64,000 nucleotides of DNA from CAVSPO01 sp963730005 (GTDB lineage Bacteria > Actinomycetota > Actinomycetes > Propionibacteriales > Propionibacteriaceae). The position numbers were made by a program, and so were the translations under genes. The stretch spans positions 22,390 to 86,389 of the forward strand of contig CAVSPO010000018.1 in the NCBI GenBank assembly GCA_963730005.1, in the 5' to 3' direction. The notes below the pieces were generated by a model. It ran no database searches and was not told where the DNA came from. It saw only the letters and a program-made list of their open reading frames with translations. Positions 18,247-28,300 of the stretch are shown piece by piece. The stretch's first letter is position 1. Each line of letters opens with the position of its first letter.

Positions 18247-18754
18247 ATGACAGCGCACCAGACCGGCGAGCAGGGAGCCCTCCCCCACCTGCGCAGTGAC
18301 GGCACCGCCTACATGGTCGACGTCACCGCCAAGCAGCCCGACCGTGCGCGAGGCCACCGCGACCGGCGCCGTGACCTGCTCCCCGTCGATCCTGCAGTCG
18401 CTGCGCGACGGCACGATTCCCAAGGGGGACGTGCTGGCCGTCGCGCGGGTGGCCGGCATCATGGCGGCGAAGCGGGTGCCGGAGTTGTTGCCGCTGGCCC
18501 ACACCATCGGGGTGCACGGCTGCTCGGTCGACCTGACCATCGAGGACGACCGGGTGGCGATCAGCGCCACGGTGCGCACCGCTGACCGGACGGGTGTGGA
18601 GATGGAGGCACTGACTGCGGTGACGGTTGCTGCGTTGGCCGTGGTCGACATGGTCAAGGGAGTGGACCGGACGGCCGTCATCACGGACTGCAAGATCGTC
18701 GCCAAGTCGGGCGGGCGCTCGGCAAGCTGGACACGTCCGCCCGGCCTTTCGTGA
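18247..18754 (+). CDS. moaC: Cyclic pyranopterin monophosphate synthase MoaC, frameshifted
   Basis: MoaC completes the first step of molybdenum cofactor synthesis by converting the MoaA product into cyclic pyranopterin monophosphate. The ATG at 18247 reads ...HLRSDGTAYMVDVTAKQP, and the remainder continues one frame over with the conserved TVREATATG, VLAVARVAGIMAAKR and the hallmark TGVEMEALTAVTVAALAVVDMVK. One surplus base in CAGCCCGACCG near 18340 explains the shift. Everything else is intact and full length (~165 residues). It leads the molybdopterin gene run and is followed by moaA. Confidence 0.85.
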
Positions 18755-18817
18755 CCGAACGATAGGCTGACGCGAAGCGTTGCCAGCACCCATGGCCGGC
18801 AGGGGGAGGGGTCAGCA

Positions 18818-19831
18818 GTGAACGACCGAACCAGCGCCTCCGCCCGACCGGTGGTCGACACCCGCGGCCGCCAGGTCAATGACCTGCGCTTCTCGCTGAC
18901 CGACCGCTGCAACATGCGCTGCCGGTACTGCATGCCCCGGGAAGGCCTGACTGGGCTGAACTCGTCACTGCAGCTCACCGACGGTGAGGTCATCCGGCTC
19001 GTCACCATCGCCGTTCGCCGCCTGGGCATCACCAACATCCGCTTCACCGGCGGCGAGCCGCTGCTGCGTCGCGGGCTGGAGGACATCATCGCAGCGACGG
19101 TGGCCCTCGGTCCGGTGACCACCGCGATCACGACGAACGGCCTCGGCCTGGAGCATCGGGCCCAGGCCCTGGCCGAGGCCGGGCTGACCAGGATCAACGT
19201 CTCGCTGGACACGATCGACCCCTTCATCTATGCGGACATCACCGGTCGTGACCGGCTCGAGGAGGTGCTGCGCGGGCTGGAGGCAGCTGCGGGCCATGGC
19301 TTGACGCCGGTCAAGGTCAATGCGGTGCTGCTGCCGGGCATCAACGTCGCCGGGGCCGCCGACCTGCTGTCCTACTGCCTGGAACGCGGCTACCGGCTGC
19401 GCTTCATCGAGCAGATGCCACTGGATGCCCAGCACGGCTGGAGCCGAACCGGGATGATCACCGCCGAGCAGATCACGGCCCTGCTGCAGGAGCACTTCAA
19501 TCTCAGTGCGGTGTCGACGCCGCGGGGTTCCACCCCCGCGGAGGACTACCTGGTGGATGGCGGCCCCGGCACCGTGGGCATCATCGCTTCCGTCACCCGC
19601 CCCTTCTGCGAGCTGTGCGACCGCACCCGCGTCACTGCCGACGGGCAGCTGCGCAACTGCCTGTTCGCCCTCGACGAAACGGATCTCCGGGCGCTGCTGC
19701 GCTCGGGTGCCGGCGACGACCGCATCGAGCAGGCCTGGCGGGCGAATGCCGGCGCCAAACTACCGGGCCACCACATCAACGACGAGGGCTTCGTCCAGCC
19801 CACCCGCCCGATGAGCGCCATCGGCGGTTGA
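18818..19831 (+). CDS. moaA: GTP 3',8-cyclase MoaA (radical SAM)
   Basis: Radical SAM enzyme that rearranges GTP in the first step of molybdenum cofactor synthesis. The 337-residue protein has the SAM-cluster motif CNMRCRYC near residue 31, the FTGGEPLLR substrate motif, the second iron-sulfur cluster segment FCELCDRTRVTADGQLRNC and the C-terminal double glycine needed for activity. The GTG start at 18818 follows an AGGGGGAGGGG site. It sits directly upstream of moeA. Confidence 0.95.
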   Translation: MNDRTSASARPVVDTRGRQVNDLRFSLTDRCNMRCRYCMPREGLTGLNSSLQLTDGEVIRLVTIAVRRLGITNIRFTGGEPLLRRGLEDIIAATVALGPVTTAITTNGLGLEHRAQALAEAGLTRINVSLDTIDPFIYADITGRDRLEEVLRGLEAAAGHGLTPVKVNAVLLPGINVAGAADLLSYCLERGYRLRFIEQMPLDAQHGWSRTGMITAEQITALLQEHFNLSAVSTPRGSTPAEDYLVDGGPGTVGIIASVTRPFCELCDRTRVTADGQLRNCLFALDETDLRALLRSGAGDDRIEQAWRANAGAKLPGHHINDEGFVQPTRPMSAIGG

Positions 19832-19848
19832 CGCCGGGAAGGCCGACC

Positions 19849-21123
19849 ATGATCACCGTCGAGGAACACCTCCGAAGGATTCTCCAGCTCACTCCCAACC
19901 TGCCCCCTCGCGAGGTTCCGTTGCTGCAAGCGGTGGGCTGCATCCTGGCCGGCGACGTTGCGGCACGGCTGGCCGTCCCGCCCTTCGACAACTCCGCCAT
20001 GGACGGCTACGCGGTGCAGTCCGCAGACGTGGCCTGCGCCTCCCCCGGACACCCGGCGCTGCTCGAAGTGGTGGCCGACGTCCCGGCTGGCTCGGCCACC
20101 CGCCCCACCGTGACGGCGGGCCACGCAGCACGCATCATGACCGGCGCACCGCTGCCACCCGGCGCGGATGCGATCGTGATGGTGGAGAACACCGACCAAC
20201 AGCCCGGCTGGAACCTCACAGCACCGTCCCGGATCACGGTGTTCGCCCCCAGCCCGGCCGGCACCCACGTGCGCCGCACCGGCGAGGACGTCGTGCCGGG
20301 CACCACGGTGTTGCCCGCCGGGCGACTGCTCGGGCCTCGCGACGTCGCCTCAGCGGTCTCCGTCGGGCACGCGAGCTTGCCGGTCCATCCGCTGCCGCGG
20401 GTGGGGGTGCTGATCACCGGTGACGAGCTCGCCTGCGCCGGGGCCGATCTGCGTCGCGGCCAGATCCCCGACTCCAACGGCCCGCTGCTGCGCACCCTGC
20501 TGCCGTCCCTGGGGGCGACGGCCGTCGATCTTGGCGTGACCGCCGACAGCCCGGACCAGTTCCTGACCAGTCTGCGGTCGGGGCTGGACGGCGTCGACGT
20601 CGTGGTGACTGTCGGCGGCATCAGCACCGGGGCCTTCGACGTCGTGAAGGCCGCTCTGGAAACCCTGCCCGAGGTGACGTTCGAGAAGGTGGCGATGCAG
20701 CCGGGCAAACCGCAGGGGTTCGGGCTGCTCAACACCCCCGATGGGCGCCAGGTGCTGCTGCTGTGCCTGCCGGGCAATCCGGTGAGCGCCTACGTCAGCG
20801 CCCTGGTGTTCCTCAAACCTGCGTTGGACGTGATGGCCCACCGCGCTGACCGCAACGACCCCGCGCTGGTGAGCCCGCCACTGCGCGACGCCGTGGCTGA
20901 CGTGGGCTGGAGCTGCCCGGTCGGGCGCAGGCAGTACATCCCGGTGACGCTGGAGGAACGCGGCGCCACGCTGCACGTCAAGCCGTCGGCCCCCCGCGGC
21001 TCCGGATCGCACCTGGTGGCCTCGCTGGCCGCCGCCCAGGGCCTGGGTGTGGTGGACGCAGCGCGCCACCAGGTGCGGCCCGGCGATCTGGTGCGGGTGC
21101 TGCCTCTTCCGGCGGGGAGCTGA
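19849..21123 (+). CDS. moeA: Molybdopterin molybdenumtransferase MoeA
   Basis: Inserts molybdenum into the adenylylated pterin in the last step of cofactor synthesis. The 424-residue product contains FDNSAMDGYAV, the PPGADAIVMVENT segment, the MoCF-fold block GGISTGAFDVVKAAL and the C-terminal barrel domain. The ATG at 19849 has GGAAGG upstream. It lies between moaA and the molybdate-binding gene modA with short gaps, consistent with one operon. Confidence 0.93.
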   Translation: MITVEEHLRRILQLTPNLPPREVPLLQAVGCILAGDVAARLAVPPFDNSAMDGYAVQSADVACASPGHPALLEVVADVPAGSATRPTVTAGHAARIMTGAPLPPGADAIVMVENTDQQPGWNLTAPSRITVFAPSPAGTHVRRTGEDVVPGTTVLPAGRLLGPRDVASAVSVGHASLPVHPLPRVGVLITGDELACAGADLRRGQIPDSNGPLLRTLLPSLGATAVDLGVTADSPDQFLTSLRSGLDGVDVVVTVGGISTGAFDVVKAALETLPEVTFEKVAMQPGKPQGFGLLNTPDGRQVLLLCLPGNPVSAYVSALVFLKPALDVMAHRADRNDPALVSPPLRDAVADVGWSCPVGRRQYIPVTLEERGATLHVKPSAPRGSGSHLVASLAAAQGLGVVDAARHQVRPGDLVRVLPLPAGS

Positions 21124-21130
21124 GCAGGCC

Positions 21131-21910
21131 ATGCTGAAGACGCTGCTGCGGCCGCCGGCCTTCCTGGTCGGCCTGCTGCTGTTCGCAGGTTGCGCGGCCT
21201 CGACGTCGAGCAGCAGCCCGGCGCCGGGCGACCACGTCAGCGGCCACATCACGGTGCTGGCTGCGGCGTCGCTCAAACAGACGTTCACCCCGCTCGGCTC
21301 CCAGTTCGAGGCCGGGCACCCCGGCGCCCAGGTGACGTTCGTCTTCGCCGGCAGCCAGACGCTGGCCGCCCAGATCAACGAGGGCGCCGAAGCCGACGTC
21401 TTCGCCAGCGCCGCCGTCAGGAACATGGACCACGTGGTCGCGGCCGGCAACGCGACCAACCCGACCACCTTCGCCCGGAACAGGTTGACGATCATCACGC
21501 CCGCCAGCAACCCAGCCGGCATCACCTCGATCGACGACCTGACCAAACCCGGCCTCAAACTCGTCGTCTGCCAGCAGGACGTGCCCTGTGGCGCCCTGAC
21601 CAGGAAGGTGTTCGGGAAAGCGGCCATCTCGCCCACCCCGGTGAGCCTCGAGAACTCCGTGACCGGCGTCGTCACAAAGGTCACCTCCGGTGAGGCTGAC
21701 GCCGGCCTCGTCTACAGCACCGACGCCGCCTCCGCGGGCGACAAGGTGACCACGATCGCCATCCCCGACGACGTGAACGCCACCACCGACTACCAGATCG
21801 TTGCCCTGAGCAACTCCGAGCAGCCGGCAACCGCCCAGGCCTTCGTCGACCACGTGCTGGGCGCGGGCGGGCAGCAGCTGCTGGGCGCGGCAGGTTTCGC
21901 CAAGCCATGA
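21131..21910 (+). CDS. modA: Molybdate ABC transporter substrate-binding lipoprotein ModA
   Basis: Extracellular molybdate-binding lipoprotein. The signal peptide ends in a lipobox LFAGC, followed by a serine-rich linker. The mature part has the ModA hallmarks ITVLAAASLKQTF, FAGSQTLAAQINEGAEADVF and SGEADAGLVYSTDA. At 259 residues it is full length. Its stop overlaps the modB start (ATGA). The permease that should receive molybdate from it is truncated and no modC follows, so the transporter encoded here is incomplete. Confidence 0.93.
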   Translation: MLKTLLRPPAFLVGLLLFAGCAASTSSSSPAPGDHVSGHITVLAAASLKQTFTPLGSQFEAGHPGAQVTFVFAGSQTLAAQINEGAEADVFASAAVRNMDHVVAAGNATNPTTFARNRLTIITPASNPAGITSIDDLTKPGLKLVVCQQDVPCGALTRKVFGKAAISPTPVSLENSVTGVVTKVTSGEADAGLVYSTDAASAGDKVTTIAIPDDVNATTDYQIVALSNSEQPATAQAFVDHVLGAGGQQLLGAAGFAKP

Positions 21911-22140
21911 CCAAGCCAACCGTCCGCACGTCCGAGCCCCTGCCCTGGGGAATCGGCGTGCCGGCCGTGCTCGGTGCACTGCTGCTGGTGATCCCGCTGG
22001 TGGCGCTGGTCGCCAGAGTGCCCTGGGCTGCCATCCCACACATCGTCACCACCCCGGTGGTGCGCGACGCACTGGCCCTGTCACTGCTGTGCGCGACCAC
22101 GGCCACACTGATCTCGGTGGTGCTGGAGCTGGCAGGGTAG
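21907..22140 (+). pseudogene. modB: Truncated molybdate ABC permease ModB
   Basis: The frame starts like a normal ModB: a cytosolic leader, a first membrane helix (ALLLVIPLVALVARV), the TTPVVRDALALSLLCATTATLIS region and the start of the second helix. It then stops after 77 codons instead of ~230-260. The next gene, mogA, begins 4 bp later, so the rest of modB, including the coupling loop, and all of modC are absent. A deletion joining early modB to mogA explains this better than a simple frameshift, because no downstream modB sequence remains. Confidence 0.8.
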
Positions 22141-22144
22141 AGCC

Positions 22145-22633
22145 ATGTTGAGCGCTGCCGTGATCACCATCTCCGACCGGGTCTCCCAAGGCCTCCGGGT
22201 CGACCGCTCCGGGCCACTGGCCGTGCAGCTGCTGCGCGAAGCCGGCTGCCGGGTGGGCGACCCGGTGGTGGTGCCCGACGACGTCGACGCCATCCAGAAG
22301 GCGGTCCTGACGCTCGTCGAGAACGGCGCCCGCGTCGTGGCGACCACCGGCGGCACCGGTGTGACGCCCCGTGACCAGACCCCCGAGGCCACCCGGGCCT
22401 TGCTGAACGCAGAGATTCCGGGCATCTGCGAAGCCATCCGCGCCCGCAGCGCCGAGAAGGTGCCCACTGCGATCCTGTCCCGGGGACTGGCCGGCATCGT
22501 CCGGCGTGGCGGGCGGTCGGCCTTCGTGTTCAACGCCCCCGGGTCCGCCGGCGGCGTGCGCGACGCGATCGCCGTTGTCGGCCCGCTGTTGGCTCATCTG
22601 GTCGACCAGCTGGACGGCGGCGACCACGCATGA
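22145..22633 (+). CDS. mogA: Molybdopterin adenylyltransferase MogA/MoaB family
   Basis: Adenylylates molybdopterin before molybdenum insertion by MoeA. The 162-residue protein has ITISDRVSQG, the pterin-binding GGTGVTPRDQTPEAT motif and the C-terminal PGSAGGVRDA block. It follows the modB remnant by 4 bp and its stop overlaps the moeB start, so it belongs to the same operon. Confidence 0.92.
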   Translation: MLSAAVITISDRVSQGLRVDRSGPLAVQLLREAGCRVGDPVVVPDDVDAIQKAVLTLVENGARVVATTGGTGVTPRDQTPEATRALLNAEIPGICEAIRARSAEKVPTAILSRGLAGIVRRGGRSAFVFNAPGSAGGVRDAIAVVGPLLAHLVDQLDGGDHA

Positions 22634-23427
22634 GCCGCGACCCGGGGTTGCCGCCGCTGGTCGAGCCGGGGCCCGAGCTGACCGCCGAGGAATCGACCCG
22701 CTCGCACGGCACCTCAATCTGCCCGGCTTCGGCGTCACCGGCCAGCGCCGGTTGCGCAACGCGCAGGTGCTGATGGTGGGTGCCGGTGGGCTGGGCTCAC
22801 CGGCGCTGCTCTACCTCGCCGCCGCGGGCGTCGGGACGCTGACCATCATCGACGACGACGTGGTTGAGGCGTCCAACCTGCAGCGCCAGGTGCTGCACCG
22901 CGCCGAGGACCTCGGTCGGCCGAAGGCCAAGTCCGCCCGCGACGCATTGCTGCGCCTGAACCCGGCTGGTGCAGGTGCGCTCCGTGGTCGCCCGCCTGAG
23001 CAGCCGCAACGCGCTCGACCTGTTCGACGGGGTCGATCTGGTGCTCGACGGCACCGACAACTTCGCCACCAGGTACTGCAACAACGATGCAGCCGAGCTG
23101 ACCGGCACGCCGCTGGTGTGGGGGTCGGTGCTCCGCTGGCAGGGGCAGGTCAGCGTGTTCTGGCCGGGGCGAGGGCCGATGCTGCGTGACCTGTTCCCCA
23201 CCCCGCCGCCGGACGGTAGCGTGCCCAACTGCGTCGAGGCCGGTCTGCTCGGCGTGGTGCCGGGCATCATCGGCGTGACGATGGCCACCGAGGCCATCAA
23301 GGTGATCTGTGGCGTCGGAGACCCGCTGGTGGGGCGCGTCCAGCTCTACGACGCGCTGACCGCGTCCTGGTCGACCCTTCCGCTGCGCGCCAACCCCGAC
23401 CGAGCGCCCGTCACCGCCTTGGCCTAG
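22630..23427 (+). CDS. moeB: Molybdopterin-synthase/ThiS adenylyltransferase MoeB (ThiF family), frameshifted
   Basis: E1-like enzyme that adenylates the C-terminal glycine of MoaD so that it can be loaded with sulfur. The ATG overlaps the mogA stop. Family blocks are present in order: LTAEE followed by ARHLNLPGFGVTGQRRLRNA, VLMVGAGGLGSPALLYLAAAGVG, DDVVEASNLQRQVLH, then VDLVLDGTDNFATRY and PNCVEAGLLGVVPGIIG. They fall in three frames with breaks near 22690 and 22965, each repairable by a one-base change. No C-terminal rhodanese domain is present. Confidence 0.82.
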
Positions 23428-23458
23428 CAGGGCGCGGGCCGGCCGGCCGCCGCACGGC

Positions 23459-23902
23459 TCAGTGCCCGAACCCCTCCTGGGTGAGCCCGGCCCACTCGTG
23501 GCTGCCGTCGGCCAGCAGCTGCTTCTTCCAGATCGGCACGGTGGCCTTCACCTCGTCGACCAGGGCGGACGCCGCCTGGAAGGCCTGCCCCCGGTGTTCG
23601 GCCGCCACCGCCACCACCAGGGCCACCTCGCCCACGTCCAGGTGACCAACCCGGTGGCTGAGCGCGACGCGGTGCACGCCGTCGAGCTTGGTGAACCGCT
23701 CGGCGATCTCTCCGATCACCCGCGGCGCGTCAGGGTGCGACGTGTAGTCCAGACCGTTGACGTCGGCCCCGTGATCCCTGCGCCGCACCACGCCGCAGAA
23801 GGTGACGACGGCCCCGGCCAGGTCATCGGCCACCGAAGCGGCCAGTTCCTCGGCGTCGATGGCGTCCTCGACGATGTCCGCCCTGACCACGGTTGCTGCC
23901 AT
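23459..23902 (-). CDS. moaE: Molybdopterin synthase catalytic subunit MoaE
   Basis: Large subunit of molybdopterin synthase, which transfers sulfur from MoaD thiocarboxylate to precursor Z. The 147-residue protein has TFCGVVRRRDHG, LDYTSHPDAP, the HRVGHLDVGEVA segment and the catalytic lysine region KATVPIWKKQ. An in-frame ATG at 23929 is also possible, but the one at 23902 gives the usual N-terminus. It is transcribed opposite to the moaC-moeB run and follows moaD with a 57-bp gap. Confidence 0.92.
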   Translation of the reverse strand: MAATVVRADIVEDAIDAEELAASVADDLAGAVVTFCGVVRRRDHGADVNGLDYTSHPDAPRVIGEIAERFTKLDGVHRVALSHRVGHLDVGEVALVVAVAAEHRGQAFQAASALVDEVKATVPIWKKQLLADGSHEWAGLTQEGFGH

Positions 23903-23959
23903 GCTGTCTCCCTGCTCGCTGTGCGACATTGAGCCGTACCGGGCTGTTCGGCGTCCTGC

Positions 23960-24208
23960 TCAGCCGCCGGCGAAGGGCGGCAGCACGTCCACCAGCACGT
24001 CACCTGTCGGCAGCGCAGCACTGTGATCGTCGGAACGCACCCCGTTGACCAGCACGCTACAAAAGCCCAGCACCCTGTCCAACTCGGGGGTGGACCGGTT
24101 CGCGAGCACGTCGGCAACGGTTGCACCGTCGGGCAGCGTGAGCCGCACCGACGAGACACCAGCAGCCTCGGCTGCCCCGGCGAAGTAGCGCAGCTGCACC
24201 GAGATCAT
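23960..24208 (-). CDS. moaD: Molybdopterin synthase sulfur-carrier subunit MoaD
   Basis: Ubiquitin-fold sulfur carrier of 82 residues with the essential C-terminal glycine pair (VLPPFAGG). It is activated by MoeB and donates sulfur through MoaE. A GAAGGAGA site precedes the ATG at 24208. The 5' region carries five tandem 16-bp repeats whose last copy ends 15 bp from the start codon, which is unusual for a housekeeping gene. Confidence 0.93.
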   Translation of the reverse strand: MISVQLRYFAGAAEAAGVSSVRLTLPDGATVADVLANRSTPELDRVLGFCSVLVNGVRSDDHSAALPTGDVLVDVLPPFAGG

Positions 24209-24222
24209 CCATTCTCCTTCTC

Positions 24223-24302
24223 AACGCTCTGTTTCAACAACGCTCTGTTTCAACAACGCTCTGTTTCGACAGCGCTCTCTTTCGACAGCGCTCTGTTTCG
24301 AC
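24223..24302. repeat. Five tandem 16-bp repeats upstream of moaD
   Basis: Direct repeats of AACGCTCTGTTTCAAC at 24223, 24239, 24255, 24271 and 24287. The first two are identical and the others differ at one to three positions. The array fills the 5' leader/promoter space of moaD (minus strand) and ends next to the terminator of the DHOD-like gene. It could hold iterated binding sites or be a slippage product. Confidence 0.85.
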
Positions 24303-24322
24303 AGCGAAGCCAGATCAACAGC

Positions 24323-24354
24323 GAGGCCGGCCGGAGAAAACTCCGGCCGGCCTC
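24323..24354 (-). terminator. Terminator hairpin after the DHOD-like gene
   Basis: A perfect 14-bp stem (24323-24336 with 24341-24354) closed by an AAAA loop, extendable with G-T pairs, lies 26 bp after the stop of the minus-strand DHOD-like gene. It separates that operon from moaD-moaE. Confidence 0.8.
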
Positions 24355-24379
24355 GTTGCTCAGGCAATGAACCAGCCCG

Positions 24380-25375
24380 TCAGCTGGTGATCACCTTCAT
24401 GTACTGCTCACGCTCGAACTCGGCCGGGTTGCTCACCGACGCAGCGCTCATGCTGCCCTGCATCTGGCTGACCGAATCGTACTCGTTCTCTTCCAGCCAC
24501 TTGCGCAGGCCGTCGAGCATCTCGGTGACGGCGCCCGGCCCCTTGGCAATGACTGCCGAGGTGGTGCAGGCCACGTTCGCGCCGACCAGGAGGGCCTTGG
24601 CGACGTCCTCCCAGGTCCACACGCCGCTGGTGACAGCCAGGCTGAGGTCAGGCAACTGCCCTCGCAGGATGCCCGTCCAGCGCAGCGGCACCCGCAGGTC
24701 GCTGCTGGTGGTCAGCCGTGCCTGGGACTTCAGCTCCAACTTGTCCAGGTCGATCTCTGCACCCTGGAAGTAGTTGAACAGCACCAGACCATCGGCGCCG
24801 GCTGCCTGAGCATCTCTGGCGAAATTGGACAGCGAGCTGGGCGAGCTCAGCTTGACAGTCAGCGGGACGCTCACTGCCTCCTTGACTCCCCTGATCTGGG
24901 CGAGATACTCCTCGTTGACCATCGCAGCCGTCCGGTCGGGGTCTGCGTTCAGGGCATAGACGTTCAGCTCGATGGCGTCGGCGCCGGCCTGCTCCAGCCG
25001 GGTCGCATAGTGCACCCAGGAGCCCGGGCTGGTGGCGTTCAGGCTGGCGATCACGGGGATCTTCAGTGCCGCCTTGGCGTCCCGAACCCGCTGGATGTGA
25101 CGTTCAGCACCGACAGCACCCTCAGGATCGGGGGGCAGGGGCGACGAGGCGAACTCGGCGAAACCCTCACCCATCCCCTCCCGCTCATAGGCGTGCATCT
25201 CTTCGGCCTCGACCTCTTCCTGGAAAAGGCTCGGCAGCACTACTGCGGACACACCCGCGGCTTCGAGGGCCAGCATGGTCTCAACCTTGCGGGTCAAAGG
25301 ACCCGACGAAGCGATGACCGGACCGGAGAGCTCAAGGCCGAGGTACGTGGTGGACAGGTCAACTTGATCAGTCAT
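24380..25375 (-). CDS. Dihydroorotate dehydrogenase-like FMN protein associated with PFOR
   Basis: TIM-barrel FMN-type protein of 331 residues resembling dihydroorotate dehydrogenase (LSGPVIASSGPLT, IPVIASLNATSPGSW, ELNVYAL, VPLTVKLSS, TSGVWTWEDVAKALLVGA). Such proteins are commonly encoded next to nifJ-type pyruvate:ferredoxin oxidoreductase genes, as here, and their reaction in that context is not established. The ATG at 25375 lies 5 bp after the nifJ stop, so the two are one operon. It is probably not the pyrimidine-pathway enzyme, because no pyr genes are nearby. Confidence 0.82.
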   Translation of the reverse strand: MTDQVDLSTTYLGLELSGPVIASSGPLTRKVETMLALEAAGVSAVVLPSLFQEEVEAEEMHAYEREGMGEGFAEFASSPLPPDPEGAVGAERHIQRVRDAKAALKIPVIASLNATSPGSWVHYATRLEQAGADAIELNVYALNADPDRTAAMVNEEYLAQIRGVKEAVSVPLTVKLSSPSSLSNFARDAQAAGADGLVLFNYFQGAEIDLDKLELKSQARLTTSSDLRVPLRWTGILRGQLPDLSLAVTSGVWTWEDVAKALLVGANVACTTSAVIAKGPGAVTEMLDGLRKWLEENEYDSVSQMQGSMSAASVSNPAEFEREQYMKVITS

Positions 25376-25380
25376 TTTCG

Positions 25381-28300
25381 TCACTCCTTCGCTGCACCGT
25401 CGCTGGCGGCTGCGGGCGTGATGCCTGCAGCGCCTTCCTGCGGGGTGCCCATCTCTTCGCTGGGCAGGGCGCGCACCACCTCGGCCATCTGGCTGTAGTA
25501 GCGCCACGTCTCCTGCGCGTCCTTGTCGGCCAGATTCCACAGCTCCGCGGCACGCTGCGGGTTGCTGCGCTCCAACATCGCAAAGCGCGGCTCGCTTCCC
25601 ATGAACTCCTTGATCTTGCCGTTGGGGGCCTTGGAGTCCAGCTGAAGCGGCGTCGCCTCCTGCTCGCGGCTCGGGCTGAACCGGTAGAGCGGCCAGAAGC
25701 CGGATGCAACCGCGTCGCCCTGATGAGTCAGGGAGGTTTCCATGTTGATGCCGTGGGTGATGCACGTCGAGTAGGCGATGATGATCGACGGTCCGTCCCA
25801 CGCCTCGGCCTCGAGCATCGCCCGGATGGTCTGTGCCTGGTTGGCACCCAGGGCGACCTGCGCGACGTAGACGTTGCCGTAGGTCTGGGCGATCAGGCCC
25901 AGGTCCTTCTTGGCATTGCCCTTGCCGCCGGCCGCGAACTTGGCGACCGCACCACGTGGGGTGGCCTTGGAGGCCTGCCCGCCGGTGTTCGAGTAGACCT
26001 GGGTGTCGAGCACCAGGATGTTGACGTTGCGACCACTGGCCAGCACGTGGTCCAGACCGCCGTATCCGATGTCGTAGGCCCAACCGTCACCACCGATGAT
26101 CCAGACCGACTTCTTGACAAGTTCATCGGCCAGCGTCGCCAGCCTCTTGGCGTCCGCGGACTCCAGGCCCGCGATGGCGGCCTTGAGCTCGACGACACGC
26201 TCCCGCTGGGCGAACACGCCCTCCTCGGCGTGCTGATCAGCCTCGAGCAGCCCGTTCACCAGGTCGGCGTCGAGAGAGCCGGCCAGGTTGCGAACCAGGC
26301 GCCTGGCTTCCTCGTGCTGCGCCTCCCAGGCGATCTGCATGCCCAGACCGAACTCGGCGTTGTCCTCGAAGAGCGAGTTGCTCCAGGCGGGGCCACGGCC
26401 TTCGGCGTTCTTGGCGTACGGGGTGGTGGGCAGGTTGCCCGAGTAGATCGACGAGCAGCCTGTGGCGTTCGCGATCACCATGCGGTCACCGAACAGCTGG
26501 GTGAGCGTCCGCAGGTACGGCGTCTCGCCACAGCCGGAGCAGGCACCGGAGAACTCGAACAGCGGCCGCAGCAGGGCTGCACCCTTGATCGAGTCGTGCT
26601 TGACCTTCGACCGGTCGATCTCGGGCAGCTTGAGGAAGAAGTCGAAAGCCTCGCGCTCAGCCTCGAGGTGATCGATGCGCTTCTCCATGTTGATGGCCTT
26701 GTGCTTGACCTCGGTCTTGGAACGAGCCGGGCACTGATCCACGCAGACACCACAACCGGTGCAGTCGTCCGGTGCAGTCTGGACGATGTAGCGCAGACCG
26801 GGGTTGGCCTTGTCGCGGTACTCCTTGGACTTCACGCTCGCCGGGGCGCCGTCGAACTCGGCGGCCGGAACTGCCTTGACGCGGATGGCCGCGTGCGGGC
26901 AGCTGATCGCGCAACGGCCACAGTCGATGCACAGACTCGGATCCCAGATCGGAATGACGTCGGCGATACCACGCTTGTCGTACTGGCTGGTGGCCGTCGG
27001 CCACGTGCCGTCGAGCGGCAGGTCGCCGGTGGGGATCTCGTTGCCGATGCCGTGCAGCATCTTGGCCGTGACCTTCTTGACGAACTCCGGGGCATCCACG
27101 GCGACCGGCGGCATCCGACGCACGGTGCTGGAAGCGGCGCCCACGGGCAGCCGGTGCAGGGCATTGATGGCCATGTCGATGGCCGCCCAGTTGCGCTCGA
27201 CGATCGAGCGGCCCTTCTTGCCGTAGGTGTCCTCGATGGACTGCTTGATCTTCGCGATGGCCTCTTCCTGCGGCACGACACCGGACAGGTAGAAGAAGCA
27301 TGGCTGCATGACCGTGTTGATGCGATTGCCCAGCTTGGCGGCGTGGGCCACCTCAAGAGCGTTGATCACCCACGGCTCGAGCTGACGGTCGATGATGATC
27401 TGCTGGACCTCGGCCGGGATCTGGTCCCAGGTCTCCTCCAGCGAGTACGGCGTGTTGATCAGCACCTTGGCGCCGGGCTTGGCGATGTCAAGCGTGCGCA
27501 TCTGGCTCAGCAGGGGGAACTGGTGCACGGCCACGAAATCGGCCTGGCTGATGAGGTAGGCGGAGTTGATCGGCTTGCTGCCGAACCGCAGGTGGCTGGT
27601 CGTGGACGAACCCGACTTGCGGGAGTCGTACTCGAAGTAACCCTGGGCGTACTTGCCCTCGTCCGAACCGATGATCTTCACCGAGTTCTTCGAGGCACCG
27701 ACAGTGCCGTCGGAGCCGAGGCCGTAGAACACCGCAGTCAGAGCGTCAGAATCGACCTTGAAAGCGGGGTCGGTCTTCAGCGACAACCCGGAGACGGTGT
27801 CCTCGATGCCGACGGTGAAGCGCCGGCGCGGGTTCTCCGCCACGAGCTCCGTGAAGACCGCAGCGGCCATGGCCGGGGTGTATTCCTTCGAACCCAGGCC
27901 GTAGCGACCACCGATGACGGTGGGCAGACCGTTGTCGAAGTGATCGACGTTCTCGACCAACGCGACCAGCACGTCCTGGAGCAGGGGCTCGCCGGCCGAA
28001 CCGGACTCCTTGGTGCGATCCATCACGGCGATCCGCTTGACGGTGGCGGGCAGCGCGGCGATCAGCTGTTCGATCGGGAACGGACGGAACAGCCGGAGGG
28101 TGGCGACGCCAACCTTGCGGCCCTGTCGGTTCAGCTGCTCGACGGCCTCGACCGTGGTGCCGACGGCCGAGCCCATGATGATGACGATCTCTTCGGCGTC
28201 CGGAGCGCCGACGTACTCGACCAGCGAGTAGCCGCGACCGGTCTGGGCGGCGAGCTCGTCGAAGCAGCCCTGCACGATGCCGGGAACGGCGTCGTAGAAC

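Noticed and set aside
18330..18350. Programmed ribosomal frameshift in moaC
   Set aside because: No slippery sequence or downstream stimulatory structure is apparent, and many unrelated genes in the window show similar single-base breaks; an indel is more likely.
24223..24302. CRISPR array
   Set aside because: The 16-bp units are contiguous with no spacers and there are no cas genes; it is a simple tandem repeat.
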